Origin: Collimonas sp. OK607 | GTDB lineage: Bacteria > Pseudomonadota > Gammaproteobacteria > Burkholderiales > Burkholderiaceae_D | NCBI RefSeq assembly: GCF_900111995.1 | Contig: NZ_FOKF01000010.1 | Span: forward strand, 79,534 to 143,533 | Length of the DNA stretch: 64,000 nt | Reading direction: 5' to 3' | In this document: positions 54,367 to 64,000 of the stretch, piece by piece | How the letters are laid out: each line of letters opens with the position of its first letter | Position numbering within the stretch: position 1 is the stretch's first letter | Made by a program: the position numbers and the translations under genes | The notes under the pieces: generated by a model | Databases searched by the model: none | What the model was told of the DNA's origin: nothing | Seen by the model: only the letters and a program-made list of their open reading frames with translations

Positions 54367-55327
54367 TCACAGCAAGCAAAGCCCGCACAAACAACACAGC
54401 AACCAGGCCGGCAGCGGCCTGGTGATTGCCGCCCACGGCCGGCACTATCTGGTGCAAGGAAAAATTGGCGAAGAATCGCTTAAATTGCAATGCGTCACGC
54501 GCGGCAAGAAAAGCGATGTCGCCGTCGGCGACCGGGTTCAGTTGAAATTGACGTCACCCAACCAGGGCGTGATCGAAGCCATCGATGAGCGCCACAGCCT
54601 GCTGTATCGCTCCGACCAGTACAAATCAAAGCTGCTGGCCGCCAACGTCACCCAGCTGTTCATTGTGGTAGCCACCGAACCGGGTTTTGCCGACGATCTG
54701 ATTTCACGCGCGCTGGTGGCCGCCGAAGCGGCCGGTGTCACCGCGCATATCGTGCTGAACAAGACCGATATCGTCGAATCGCTGGCCAAGACGCGGCAAC
54801 GGCTGCAACTGTATGCCGGCCTCGGCTATCCGGTGCATGAAGTGTCGGCACGCGCATTTCCGGAACAAACCTGCGCCACGCTTGCGCCATTGCTGGCGGG
54901 ACAATCGACCATCCTCATCGGCCAGTCCGGCATGGGAAAATCGTCGCTGATCAACCTGATCATGCCGGGCGCCGATATTGCCGTGCGCGAAATTTCCGCC
55001 GCCCTCGATACCGGCAAGCACACCACTACCTTCACCCGCTTGTATGAAATGGATGTGGCTGACACGAGCCTGGGAGGCAATCCCGCCAACATCATCGATT
55101 CGCCGGGATTCCAGGAATTCGGCTTGTACCAGCTGAGCGAAGGCATGCTGGAGCGTGCCTTCACCGAATTCTCGCCCTACCTTGGCAAATGCAAGTTTTA
55201 CAACTGCCATCACCTTACCGAACCGAGCTGCGCCGTACTGGAAGCGGTCAAGGAAAACAAAATATCGCCGATGCGGCATCAGTTGTACGTGCAGTTGTTG
55301 CATGAATCGTCGCAGAAGCTGTATTGA
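54359..55327 (+). CDS. rsgA: Ribosome biogenesis GTPase RsgA
   Basis: 322 residues, ATG 54359. OB-fold, then the circularly permuted GTPase order: G4 VLNKTD before G1 GQSGMGKSSLINLI, then G3 DSPGFQEFGL, and a C-terminal zinc finger CKFYNCHHLTEPSCAV. It checks maturation of the 30S subunit. Coupled to the M48 protease gene. Confidence 0.97.
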   Translation: MVDHSKQSPHKQHSNQAGSGLVIAAHGRHYLVQGKIGEESLKLQCVTRGKKSDVAVGDRVQLKLTSPNQGVIEAIDERHSLLYRSDQYKSKLLAANVTQLFIVVATEPGFADDLISRALVAAEAAGVTAHIVLNKTDIVESLAKTRQRLQLYAGLGYPVHEVSARAFPEQTCATLAPLLAGQSTILIGQSGMGKSSLINLIMPGADIAVREISAALDTGKHTTTFTRLYEMDVADTSLGGNPANIIDSPGFQEFGLYQLSEGMLERAFTEFSPYLGKCKFYNCHHLTEPSCAVLEAVKENKISPMRHQLYVQLLHESSQKLY

Positions 55328-55352
55328 TTGCCAAAACGACCACTCTTCGACG

Positions 55353-55538
55353 GGTATCTTTTCTACTGAAATCCCTTATAATTGAAGCACTTATTTCATT
55401 TCTAAGCCAATCTCAGGTAGTCGGGAAGCGGGCGGTGCAGCAGCTGGTGTAGCAATTGATGCCGCAATTGAGCAGTTGTTTTAAAAATGGAATTCCAACT
55501 ATCGGCGGCAGTCGCCACAGCGGCCGCCGTTTTCATTT
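55353..55538 (+). promoter_or_regulatory. Promoter and leader of argF
   Basis: A perfect -10 TATAAT at 55377-55382 (weak -35 near 55354) lies 50 bp after rsgA. The leader of about 150 nt contains GCAATTG/CAATTGAGC repeats and a GC hairpin (about 55504-55530). No clear Arg box or leader peptide was recognised. Confidence 0.5.
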
Positions 55539-56453
55539 ATGGCAATCAAACACTACCTGCAGTTTTCTGATTTTTCGCTGGACGAATACGAGTACGTGAT
55601 TGAACGTAGCCGTCTCATCAAACGCAAATTCAAGAATTACGAACCGCATTACACGCTGCTCGACCGCACGCTGGTGATGGTATTCGAGAAAAACTCGACC
55701 CGCACCCGCCTGTCGTTCGAAGCCGGCATGCATCAGCTCGGCGGCGCCGCCATCTATCTCAACACGCGCGACAGCCAGCTCGGCCGCGGCGAGCCGGTGG
55801 AAGATGCGGCGCAGGTAATGTCGCGCATGTGCGACGTCATCATGATCCGTACTTTCGGCCAGGACATCATCGAGCGCTTTGCCGCCCATTCGCGAGTGCC
55901 GGTGATCAACGGCCTGACCAATGAGCAGCATCCTTGCCAGGTTCTGGCCGATGTGTTCACCTACATCGAGCATCGCGGCTCCATCGCCGGCAAGACGGTG
56001 GCCTGGATCGGCGACGCCAACAACATGTTGTATTCGTGGCTGCAAGCGGCGCAGGTATTCGGTTTCCACGTCAATGTCTCGACCCCGAAGGGCTACGATA
56101 TCGACCCGGCTCAAGTAGCCGCCGACAATCAGCGCTACACGTTTTTCGCCAACCCGTCCGATGCCTGCGAAGGGGTCGACCTGGTCACCACCGATGTCTG
56201 GACCAGCATGGGTTATGAAGACGAAAACGCGGCGCGCCTGAAAGCTTTCGACGGCTGGATCGTCGACCAGGCCAAGATGCAGCGCGCCCAGCCGGATGCC
56301 TTGTTCATGCACTGCCTGCCGGCGCATCGCGGCGAAGAAGTTTCGGCCGAAGTGATCGACGGCCCGCAATCGGTAGTCTGGGACGAAGCTGAAAACCGTT
56401 TGCATGTGCAAAAAGCTTTGCTCGAATATCTGGTGCTCGGAAAAGTCGAATAG
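55539..56453 (+). CDS. argF: Ornithine carbamoyltransferase
   Basis: 304 residues, ATG 55539. Carbamoyl-phosphate site FEKNSTRTRLSFEAGM, catalytic HPCQVLAD and ornithine-side HCLPAHRGEEV are intact. It makes citrulline in arginine synthesis. Sixty bp before argG on the same strand, so the two consecutive arginine steps are encoded together. Confidence 0.97.
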   Translation: MAIKHYLQFSDFSLDEYEYVIERSRLIKRKFKNYEPHYTLLDRTLVMVFEKNSTRTRLSFEAGMHQLGGAAIYLNTRDSQLGRGEPVEDAAQVMSRMCDVIMIRTFGQDIIERFAAHSRVPVINGLTNEQHPCQVLADVFTYIEHRGSIAGKTVAWIGDANNMLYSWLQAAQVFGFHVNVSTPKGYDIDPAQVAADNQRYTFFANPSDACEGVDLVTTDVWTSMGYEDENAARLKAFDGWIVDQAKMQRAQPDALFMHCLPAHRGEEVSAEVIDGPQSVVWDEAENRLHVQKALLEYLVLGKVE

Positions 56454-57848
<1,395 letters not shown>

Positions 57849-57885
57849 AATCCACGCCTACTGAAAAATTCAAAAAGAAATCAAC

Positions 57886-58200
57886 ATGACTACACAATTC
57901 GACAACGTCACTGTCCTCAAGCAAGGCAATGTCTATTTCGATGGCAAATGTGTTTCCCATACCGTCGTTTTCGCGGATGGCAGCAAGAAGACGCTTGGCG
58001 TCATCTTGCCTTCATCGCTGAACTTCGGTACCGGCGTTGCAGAAATAATGGAAATTACCAGCGGCGTCTGCCGTGTGCGTCAGAAAGACCAGCAAGCCTG
58101 GGTCCAGTACGGCGGCGGCGAGCGTTTTGAAATCCCGGCAAATTCGAGTTTCGATATCGAGACGCTGGAAACGGTGAACTACGTTTGCCATTACGCCTGA
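57886..58200 (+). CDS. ppnP: Pyrimidine/purine nucleoside phosphorylase PpnP
   Basis: 104 residues, ATG 57886. One cupin barrel of the DUF1255/YaiE family: [81 protein letters not shown]. coli PpnP cleaves several nucleosides with phosphate. Last gene of the argF-argG-ppnP run. Confidence 0.95.
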   Translation: MTTQFDNVTVLKQGNVYFDGKCVSHTVVFADGSKKTLGVILPSSLNFGTGVAEIMEITSGVCRVRQKDQQAWVQYGGGERFEIPANSSFDIETLETVNYVCHYA

Positions 58201-58216
58201 AGCATAAGAAAAGCGC

Positions 58217-58325
58217 AAAAAAAAAGCCCGTGATGCAGTTGCATGACGGGCTAAGTCCATTACTTTAGGGAGTGTTGGATATGAGACATAACGGAGTTTA
58301 AAGCCGTTATGTGACCTAATAATGA
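58217..58325 (-). ncRNA. Candidate small RNA, copy 2 (after murB)
   Basis: Minus strand. A 5-prime hairpin with arms ACATAACGG/CCGTTATGT (58286-58294 and 58304-58312), a single-stranded linker with UCCAACAC and UCCCUAAAG, then a terminator AGCCCGT/ACGGGCT (58225-58231 and 58246-58252) followed by nine T. The linker matches that of the candidate at 27213-27325 word for word in several places. It lies 29 nt past the murB stop. Confidence 0.6.
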
Positions 58326-58353
58326 CACATTGAGATGCAAGCCGCTTGCGCCC

Positions 58354-59385
58354 TCAAATAAAGATCGGTTCCGGCTCCAGCGTTACGCCAAATTTGACCA
58401 TCACATCGGCCTGCACTGCTTGCGCCAGGCGCACCACATCCTGGCCGCTAGCACCACCGCGGTTCACCAACACCAGCGCCTGCTTTTCATAAACGCCCGC
58501 TGCACCCAGGTTTTTCCCCTTCCAGCCGCACTGATCGATCAGCCAGCCGGCAGCCAGTTTGTAACTGCCGTTCGGCTGCTGGTAATTCACCAGTTGCGGA
58601 TGTTGTTCCAGCAGCGCATTCCGTTGCACAGCAGTCACTATCGGATTCTTGAAAAAACTACCGGCATTGCCGATCACCGCAGGGTCCGGCAGCTTGCGGG
58701 TGCGGATGGCAATCACCGCATCGCTGATATCGCGCGCGGTTGGCTGCATCAATTTGCGCGCGTCCAGTTCTTGCGCAACATCGGCATAACGCAAAGCAGG
58801 CTGCCAGCGCTTCGGCAAGGCGAAGGTGACATCAAGCACCACTGCCCTGTCGCGCAAGCGGTGCTTGAACACGCTGTCGCGATAGTCGAAGGCACAGGCG
58901 CTGCGATCGAGGGTCAGGATTTCGCCGCTCTCCATATCGATTGCGGTCAGCGCGTGGAAGCGCTCTTGCAGCTCGACGCCGTAAGCGCCTATGTTCTGGA
59001 TCGGCGCAGCGCCGACATTGCCGGGTATCAGCGACAGGTTCTCCAGCCCGGCCAACCCTTGCTCCAATGTCCATAACACCAACTCATGCCAGTTTTCGCC
59101 GGCTGCTGCCCGTACATAGACGGCATCATCGTCTGCGCCGACAATTTCCCGTCCGCGATTACACATATGCAACACCAGCCCGGGAAAATCCTGGGTCAGG
59201 ACCAGATTGCTGCCGCCGCCCAGCACCAGCCGCTGTAAACGGGCGGCGTCAGGATCTGACCTGAGAACCAGCAGCATTTCCAGCGAAGTGACCGGCAGAT
59301 AGGCGTGTGCGCTGGCATCGATACCAAAGGTATTATGCCGACGCAGCGAAAAATCGAATTGATACGGAAGCTTGGAGATAGTCAT
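58354..59385 (-). CDS. murB: UDP-N-acetylenolpyruvoylglucosamine reductase
   Basis: 343 residues from ATG 59385 (an in-frame TTG at 59415 has no support). FAD-binding part with [16 protein letters not shown] and [22 protein letters not shown], the catalytic Ser in [12 protein letters not shown] and the C-terminal Glu in LEPEPIFI, the type I layout with the YxxxS-style loop present. Reduces the enolpyruvyl group in peptidoglycan precursor synthesis. A candidate sRNA follows on the same strand. Confidence 0.96.
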   Translation of the reverse strand: MTISKLPYQFDFSLRRHNTFGIDASAHAYLPVTSLEMLLVLRSDPDAARLQRLVLGGGSNLVLTQDFPGLVLHMCNRGREIVGADDDAVYVRAAAGENWHELVLWTLEQGLAGLENLSLIPGNVGAAPIQNIGAYGVELQERFHALTAIDMESGEILTLDRSACAFDYRDSVFKHRLRDRAVVLDVTFALPKRWQPALRYADVAQELDARKLMQPTARDISDAVIAIRTRKLPDPAVIGNAGSFFKNPIVTAVQRNALLEQHPQLVNYQQPNGSYKLAAGWLIDQCGWKGKNLGAAGVYEKQALVLVNRGGASGQDVVRLAQAVQADVMVKFGVTLEPEPIFI

Positions 59386-59578
59386 AGCATCGGGATTATA
59401 AGCGTAAGCAGCCAAGGTCAGCCGTTAACCCGGGCGCCTAATGTAAGCTTCCATATAAGAAATAGACCCGCCAGACCGACATCTCGGGTTTCTTGTCCGT
59501 TAAAATGCGCATAGCTCTACGGCGGCGCCACTTATTGCGCCTGCCGGCTTTGTTTGAACATACTGAAGGAATATCACC

Positions 59579-60064
59579 ATGCCATCATTCGATACCGTAT
59601 CGGAAGCCAATCTGGTCGAAGTAAAAAATGCCAACGATCAAGCCAACAAGGAAATCTCGACCCGCTTCGACTTCAAGGGCAGCGACGCCCGCATCGAGCT
59701 GAAAGAACGCGATCTGACTGCGTATGCCGACTCTGAATTCCAACTGGCCCAGGTCCGTGACGTCCTGACCTCGAAACTGGTCAAGCGCAACGTCGACGTG
59801 CGCTTTCTCGACATCGGCAAGATCGAAAAAATCGGTGGCGACAAGGTCAAGCAAGTGATCAAGATCAAAAATGGCATCGAATCCGAAGCTGCCAAGAAGA
59901 TCGTCCGCATCGTCAAGGACAGCAAGATGAAAGTCCAGGCCAGCATCCAGGGCGACGCAGTCCGCATCACCGGCGCCAAGCGCGACGATTTGCAGGCAGC
60001 CATGGCGATGTTGCGCAAGGAAGTGGCCGATTTGCCACTGGAATTCAATAATTTCCGCGACTAA
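59579..60064 (+). CDS. yajQ: YajQ-family nucleotide-binding protein
   Basis: 161 residues, ATG 59579 with AAGGA upstream. The two-domain YajQ (UPF0234) pattern: [40 protein letters not shown] at the start and [31 protein letters not shown] near the end. Relatives in Xanthomonas and Pseudomonas bind cyclic di-GMP; here this is by family only. Confidence 0.95.
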   Translation: MPSFDTVSEANLVEVKNANDQANKEISTRFDFKGSDARIELKERDLTAYADSEFQLAQVRDVLTSKLVKRNVDVRFLDIGKIEKIGGDKVKQVIKIKNGIESEAAKKIVRIVKDSKMKVQASIQGDAVRITGAKRDDLQAAMAMLRKEVADLPLEFNNFRD

Positions 60065-60173
60065 ATTGTAGCTTGGCAACTTATAGGGTTATCATCCACC
60101 TGCTGTTGCCAGCTGTTCAAGATATCGGCACTACGGCGCTACCTTAACCTCTTGCCAGGAAAGTCGGACAACA

Positions 60174-60833
60174 ATGCGCCCGCTTGCTCTAGTCAACCGC
60201 CTGTTTTTACTTGCTTCGATTTCCTGTATTTCCGGTGTTTCCTGTCTTGCACAAGCTTCCGATATTGGCGTAGTCGGCCTGTTTCCGGGAAAAGCGGTGC
60301 TGGTGATTGACGGCTCCGGACCGAAAACGTTCTCGGTTGGCAGCAAAGTCACAGACGATGTGAAGCTGGTGGAAGCCAACGGCTCTACCGCTACGCTGGA
60401 AGTGAAAGGTAAGCGCCAGGTCATCGGCATCGGCGAATACGTCAGCCGCAGCGCGCCTGGCGCCACTTCAAGCGTTACCCTGAAAGTCAATCCGCAAGGC
60501 CATTTTGTAGCGCAGGGACAGATCAACGGCGCCATGATGACCATGCTGGTCGATACCGGCGCCACGATGATCGCACTGCCTGCATCGGATGCAGTACGGC
60601 TCGGCATTGACTACAAGAAGGGTCAGATGGGAATCGTAAATACCGCCAACGGCCCGGCGCCGGTGTACAGAGTGAAACTGAACACCGTCAAGATCGGCGA
60701 TATTGAAATGAATCAGGTCGACGCCCTGGTGCAAGAAACCGGGCTGCCGTTCGCACTACTCGGCATGTCGTTCCTGAACCGCACCGAGATGCGGCGCGAA
60801 GGCGAGATGATGGTGTTGACCAAGCGCTTCTGA
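60174..60833 (+). CDS. Exported retropepsin-like aspartic protease (clan AA)
   Basis: 219 residues, ATG 60174. A signal peptide ends near CLAQASD. After an N-terminal beta domain, the retropepsin half has the active-site loop MTMLVDTGATMIALP and the conserved LLGMSFLNRTEMRREGEMMVL. A dimer would form the full active site in the periplasm. Matches the TIGR02281-type family; the substrate is unknown. Confidence 0.9.
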   Translation: MRPLALVNRLFLLASISCISGVSCLAQASDIGVVGLFPGKAVLVIDGSGPKTFSVGSKVTDDVKLVEANGSTATLEVKGKRQVIGIGEYVSRSAPGATSSVTLKVNPQGHFVAQGQINGAMMTMLVDTGATMIALPASDAVRLGIDYKKGQMGIVNTANGPAPVYRVKLNTVKIGDIEMNQVDALVQETGLPFALLGMSFLNRTEMRREGEMMVLTKRF

Positions 60834-60889
60834 CGGCGCTTGATCTGCCTGCGGGCGGATAACATATCCGCCCTGTGTTACCTACCGGC

Positions 60890-61957
60890 TCAGGCCGGGC
60901 TGCTATTGAGCAAACGGCGTTGTTTTACCGCTGCCGCCAAACCTTCCAGCACTGCCACGCTTTCTTCCCAGTTGATGCAGCCATCGGTGACCGATTGGCC
61001 GTACACCAGTTCTTTACCTGGCACCAGGTCCTGGCGGCCGGCGATCAGGTGCGATTCCACCATGACGCCTACGATACGGTCGTCGCCAGCGGCGATCTGG
61101 TTGCCGATATCGGCACATACCGGGATTTGATTTTCCGGTTTCTTCGAGCTGTTGGCGTGCGATGCATCGATCATCAGGCGCGACGCCAGGCCGCTGTTGG
61201 CGATATCCTTGCAAGCCGCTTCGACACTGGCAGCATCATAGTTCGGCGCCTTGCCACCGCGCAGAATGATATGGCAATCTTCATTACCATTGGTTGACAC
61301 AATCGCCGAGTGGCCGCCCTTGGTGACCGACAAGAAATGATGCGGCTGCGAAGCGGCCTTGATGGCATCCACTGCAATCTTGATATTGCCGTCGGTCCCG
61401 TTCTTGAAACCGACCGGGCATGACAAGCCGGAAGCCAGTTCGCGATGCACCTGCGATTCGGTAGTACGGGCGCCGATTGCGCCCCAGCTGATCAGGTCGG
61501 CAATGTATTGCGGGCTGATCACGTCCAGGAATTCGGTGCCTGCCGGCAGGCCCAGCTGGTTAATGTTCAACAGCAGCTCGCGCGCCATGCGCAGGCCGTC
61601 GTTGATACGGAAGCTGTTGTCCATGTACGGATCGTTGATCAAGCCTTTCCAGCCGACCGTGGTGCGCGGCTTTTCGAAGTAGACCCGCATCACGATTTCC
61701 AGCTCGCCCTTGAAACGTTCGCGCTCCCCCACCAGACGGCCCGCATACTCCATCGCCGCCTTGGTATCGTGGATCGAGCACGGTCCGATCACCACCATCA
61801 GGCGGTCATCCTGGCCATGCAAAATGCGATGCAACGCAATCCGCGAATTGGCGGCAGTGTCCGCCACTTTCTCGGAGCAGCCGAATTCGCGAATCAAATG
61901 GGATGGTGGAACTAGTTCTTTCATTTCGCGTATGCGCAGATCGTCGGTGCGTAGCAT
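60890..61957 (-). CDS. aroG: 3-deoxy-7-phosphoheptulonate (DAHP) synthase, class I
   Basis: 355 residues from ATG 61957, preceded by CAGGAG; a TTG at 61975 lies before the ribosome site. AroF/G/H pattern: LRTDDLRIREMKELVPPSHLIREF, VVIGPCSIHDTKAAMEYAGRL (metal Cys), GRTTESQVHRELASGLSCPVGFKNGTDG and MIDASHANSSKKPENQ. First step of aromatic amino acid synthesis. The mRNA leader upstream (61985-62200) encodes a Phe/Tyr-rich peptide and a terminator, which implies attenuation by charged tRNA. Confidence 0.97.
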   Translation of the reverse strand: MLRTDDLRIREMKELVPPSHLIREFGCSEKVADTAANSRIALHRILHGQDDRLMVVIGPCSIHDTKAAMEYAGRLVGERERFKGELEIVMRVYFEKPRTTVGWKGLINDPYMDNSFRINDGLRMARELLLNINQLGLPAGTEFLDVISPQYIADLISWGAIGARTTESQVHRELASGLSCPVGFKNGTDGNIKIAVDAIKAASQPHHFLSVTKGGHSAIVSTNGNEDCHIILRGGKAPNYDAASVEAACKDIANSGLASRLMIDASHANSSKKPENQIPVCADIGNQIAAGDDRIVGVMVESHLIAGRQDLVPGKELVYGQSVTDGCINWEESVAVLEGLAAAVKQRRLLNSSPA

Positions 61958-61988
61958 GTTTTTCTCCTGGCTCAAAAGTGACTGGGTA

Positions 61989-62018
61989 TAAAAAAACCGC
62001 CATCGCTGGCGGTTTTTT
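61989..62018 (-). terminator. Terminator (attenuator hairpin) 33 nt upstream of aroG
   Basis: Arms AAAAAACCGCCA (61991-62002) and TGGCGGTTTTTT (62007-62018) give a 12-bp stem with a 4-nt loop and seven U on the minus strand. It lies between the leader peptide gene and aroG, so it ends transcription before the gene unless an upstream pairing opens it. Confidence 0.85.
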
Positions 62019-62041
62019 AGAAATTTCGGTTTGCTCTTTAC

Positions 62042-62122
62042 TTACGAACGCTTACCGCTTTTCACCGCCGTGGGGCTGGAATAGCTAAAGTAAAAAAAGA
62101 AATAAGCGCGTGCGAAAGACAT
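62042..62122 (-). CDS. Putative aroG leader peptide, Phe/Tyr-rich
   Basis: 26 codons, ATG 62122, stop TAA at 62044-62042. The peptide contains YFFFYFSY (residues 7-14), with five Phe and three Tyr among the first 14 residues, followed by a Ser/Lys-rich end. This resembles the pheL peptide of E. coli ([15 protein letters not shown]). The ribosome site is weak (A-rich, ACTGAAAAAC). A later GGCGGT (about 62070-62064) can pair with ACCGCC of the terminator arm as an antiterminator, and TAAGCG can pair with CGCTTA at the Phe/Tyr codons. Confidence 0.75.
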   Translation of the reverse strand: MSFARAYFFFYFSYSSPTAVKSGKRS

Positions 62123-62190
62123 GTTTTTCAGTAAAGGATTATTAAAATCAAGACCAATAGTGCAGGATTTCCAGCGGTTTGGCAAGGCCC

Positions 62191-62218
62191 GTATTACCAC
62201 GTTATTTATATGCAACAA
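62191..62218 (-). promoter_or_regulatory. Candidate promoter of the aroG leader
   Basis: Minus strand: TTGTTG (62218-62213), 16-bp spacer, TAATAC (62196-62191) with an extended TGG just before it. It would start RNA near 62184, about 60 nt before the leader ATG, and lies just after the MFS stop codon. Confidence 0.5.
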
Positions 62219-62254
62219 GAAGGTGCCGCCCCGCCAAAGCCAGAAACCCTGCCA

Positions 62255-63460
62255 TCAATGCATGGCAACCGCATGTCCGGAGCCGACGATGGGTGCAATC
62301 CCATCCCGCCGATCCAGGCGCCCTGCCAATGTGGTCAGGCCCAGTGCAACCAGCACAACAATAGCGCCGATCCAAGGCGTCGCCATCAACCCGAAATGGC
62401 TGACGATCAGGCCGCCACCCCATGCACCCAACGCGATACCGACATTAAACGCCGCGATGTTCAAGCCGGAAGCCACATCTACTGCTTGCGGAGCATGGCG
62501 CTCAGCCTGTTGCACCACATACACCTGCAAACCCGGCACATTACCGAAGGCGAAAGCGCCCCATGCCAACACGGTCAAGACGGCCAGCCAAGGGTTAGCG
62601 GCAGTAAACGTCAGCACAAACAAGACTACCGCCAGCAAGGCAAACACAATCTGCAACGCGTGTACCGGACCCTTTTTATCTGCCAGCTTACCGCCCCAGA
62701 TATTGCCGAAGGCCACCGAAACACCATACACCAGCATCACCAGACTGACGGTGGAAGCAGAAAAACCTGACACCTCCTGCAGAATCGGCGCCAGGTATGT
62801 AAAGGCGATAAAAGTACCGCCATAACCCAGCGCGGTGATCGCATACACCAGCAACAGCCGCGGTTTCTTCAAGACTGCTGCCTGAGTCAGCAAGGAAGCC
62901 GGTTTGCTGTTGGCAATATTGTTTGGCACCAGGATCCAGCTACCGACAAACGCGATCACCCCAAGCAGCGACACCGCCAGGAAAGTCGACTGCCAGCCGA
63001 ACGTCTGACCGATGAAAGTACCGAGCGGCACGCCCGTGACCAGCGCGACAGTCAATCCGGTGAACATGAGGGCAATTGCACTAGCGGCCTTTTCTTTCGG
63101 CACCAGGCTAGTAGCAATGGTCGATCCGATCGAGAAGAACACGCCGTGCGCCAGCCCGGTCAACACCCGCGCCGCCATCAGCGCTTCATAGCTCGGCGCC
63201 ATCCATGCAACCAGGTTGCCGATAGTGAACAAAGCCATCAAGCCCAGCAAAAGCTGCTTACGCGGCACGCGGCCGGTCAAGGCGGTCAGTACTGGTGCGC
63301 CTACAGCAACCCCCAGTGCATAGAGACTGACCAGCAGGCCGGCCGATGGAACGGAAATGCCGAGGCTGCCGGCAATAGTTGGAATCAGGCCAACGATAAC
63401 GAATTCCGTCGTACCGATGGCAAAAGCGCTAAGTGTGAGCGCCCAAAGTGCGAGTGGCAT
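62255..63460 (-). CDS. MFS transporter, AraJ/YdhP-like (arabinose-efflux-type)
   Basis: 401 residues from ATG 63460, with AGGA upstream; longer frames add non-family residues. Twelve helices; starts LALWALTLSAFAIGTTEFVIVGLIPTIAGSLG, typical of the DHA1 sugar/drug efflux group, with LTALTGRVPRKQLLLGLMALF after helix 2. The substrate is not assignable. It is upstream of the aroG leader on the same strand. Confidence 0.88.
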   Translation of the reverse strand: MPLALWALTLSAFAIGTTEFVIVGLIPTIAGSLGISVPSAGLLVSLYALGVAVGAPVLTALTGRVPRKQLLLGLMALFTIGNLVAWMAPSYEALMAARVLTGLAHGVFFSIGSTIATSLVPKEKAASAIALMFTGLTVALVTGVPLGTFIGQTFGWQSTFLAVSLLGVIAFVGSWILVPNNIANSKPASLLTQAAVLKKPRLLLVYAITALGYGGTFIAFTYLAPILQEVSGFSASTVSLVMLVYGVSVAFGNIWGGKLADKKGPVHALQIVFALLAVVLFVLTFTAANPWLAVLTVLAWGAFAFGNVPGLQVYVVQQAERHAPQAVDVASGLNIAAFNVGIALGAWGGGLIVSHFGLMATPWIGAIVVLVALGLTTLAGRLDRRDGIAPIVGSGHAVAMH

Positions 63461-63632
63461 GATGTTTTTCCTGTTTGAAGTTTGACACCAGGCAGTTTGA
63501 TGGCTGGTGAGGCAAAGAAAAACAGCTGTGACCACAATACATATTTGACTGAAAATCAAATATTCTCTGAATTTTATGCAAATTGTGCACGAAACCTATC
63601 GCGTGCTCAGGTGCGTACTCCGAGGTCCGTTA

Positions 63633-63690
63633 ATTAGGATCAGAGTCAAATTTTGCGATAAAGCCTGCAAAAATTGACTCTGACCCTAAT
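63633..63690. repeat. Imperfect 24-bp inverted repeat next to the transposase end
   Basis: ATTAGGATCAGAGTCAAATTT... (63633-63656) and ...AATTGACTCTGACCCTAAT (63667-63690) are near-complementary with a mismatch and a small offset, separated by about 10 bp. Such TCAGAGTC-bearing palindromes are common beside transposase genes in betaproteobacteria. It may be a terminator for the transposase or a remnant of an insertion end. Confidence 0.7.
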
Positions 63691-63694
63691 GCCG

Positions 63695-64000
63695 TTAAGT
63701 TAGCGGCTTTCTTAGCCGACGTTCGGGGTAGCGCTGCGGCTTGGCCTTGGTGACCCGGTCGAATTTTCGGCCGGGTCGGTAGACATTCAGTTCGAGGATC
63801 ATCCTCTCGCGCATGCGTTTGAGTAAGCCTGGTAGATTTCCTTGAGCGTTGAGGGCTGCGGCGTGCATCATTTCGAACTGGAAGGCGTGCAAGGCCAGGA
63901 CAAAGCTGATTTCAGTTGGCATGCATTTCACCTGTTCTGCGGTGCGCGCCATTTCAAGCCGGACGAGGTTGTATGCGATCAGCACGCCCCAGATTTCTTG
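63695..64000 (-). mobile_element. IS4-type transposase, C-terminal part (continues past the right edge)
   Basis: The minus-strand frame enters from the right edge (QEIWGVLIAYNLVRLEMARTA) and ends with TAA at 63697-63695. The segment after the catalytic Glu in IS4/IS5-like DDE transposases has this character: QEIWG, then hydrophobic helices and a basic tail (YPERRLRKPLT). 101 codons are visible. Family assignment is by pattern. The start, catalytic residues and left terminal repeat are outside the window. Confidence 0.75.

Noticed and set aside
55438..55560. Possible arginine-codon leader peptide before argF
   Set aside because: A short frame contains a few Arg codons but overlaps argF, has no terminator after it and no strong ribosome site.

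Overview
The window reads as a chromosomal segment of a Burkholderiales betaproteobacterium, most likely a member of the Oxalobacteraceae (Collimonas, Herbaspirillum or Janthinobacterium relatives). This rests on moderately high GC, densely packed genes, LysR- and MFS-rich gene content and the style of the housekeeping genes (argF-argG-ppnP, aroG, yajQ, murB, rsgA, orn). No rRNA or tRNA gene was seen. The assignment is by protein style only, not by a marker gene.

Layout. 1-16.4 kb is a nutrient-uptake block. tonB and a partial exbB lie on the minus strand, followed by a large TonB-dependent receptor. Divergent from the receptor is a plus-strand unit with three paralogous family 5 (peptide) solute-binding proteins, an exported M3 metallopeptidase, two ABC permeases and a fused double ATPase. 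Together these could form one route for peptides or peptide-like chelators from the outer membrane to the cytoplasm. 16.5-23.4 kb holds regulator/transporter pairs (HxlR-MFS, LysR-MFS), an AraC-GyrI regulator, a 121-bp MITE-like palindromic repeat, a secreted cupin and a Mut7-C protein. 23.5-26.7 kb has a small secreted protein and an arsenic operon (arsR-acr3-arsC-arsH) behind a perfect 17-bp inverted-repeat operator. 26.7-32.1 kb has an SRPBCC protein, an Lrp regulator, a saccharopine-dehydrogenase-like enzyme and a lipoprotein subtilisin autotransporter. 32.4-41.8 kb has a metallo-beta-lactamase-fold/DsbA pair with a divergent LysR gene, an MdfA-type pump, folE, a DJ-1/PfpI protein, an RHH protein, a guanidine exporter behind a guanidine-II riboswitch, ynfA, a CaCA antiporter behind a yybP-ykoY (manganese) riboswitch, and an LpxO-like hydroxylase. 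41.9-50.3 kb has a purine nucleoside permease-family lipoprotein, hicAB, the homogentisate branch of tyrosine breakdown (MFS-hmgA-fahA with a divergent LysR gene), an SMR pump and srkA. 50.4-62 kb is mostly housekeeping: ligE-type ligase, YecA-like protein, orn, M48 protease, rsgA, argF, argG, ppnP, murB, yajQ, an aspartic protease and aroG. The right edge has an MFS gene and the end of an IS4-type transposase.

The most interesting signals are in non-coding DNA. (1) A 26-codon leader ORF rich in Phe and Tyr codons (contains YFFFYFSY), followed by competing hairpins and a strong terminator just upstream of aroG, looks like a ribosome-mediated attenuator for DAHP synthase. (2) A Mn2+ riboswitch heads a YrbG-like CaCA antiporter gene, which predicts manganese export. 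(3) Two related candidate sRNAs share a CCAACAC/CUCC linker between a 5-prime segment and a terminator, one after the lrp-type gene and one after murB. (4) Arrays of 13-bp degenerate tandem repeats lie on both sides of one lysR gene. (5) The self-contained TonB/ABC/peptidase uptake block is unusual in its gene set. All calls come from reading the sequence; no database search was possible.
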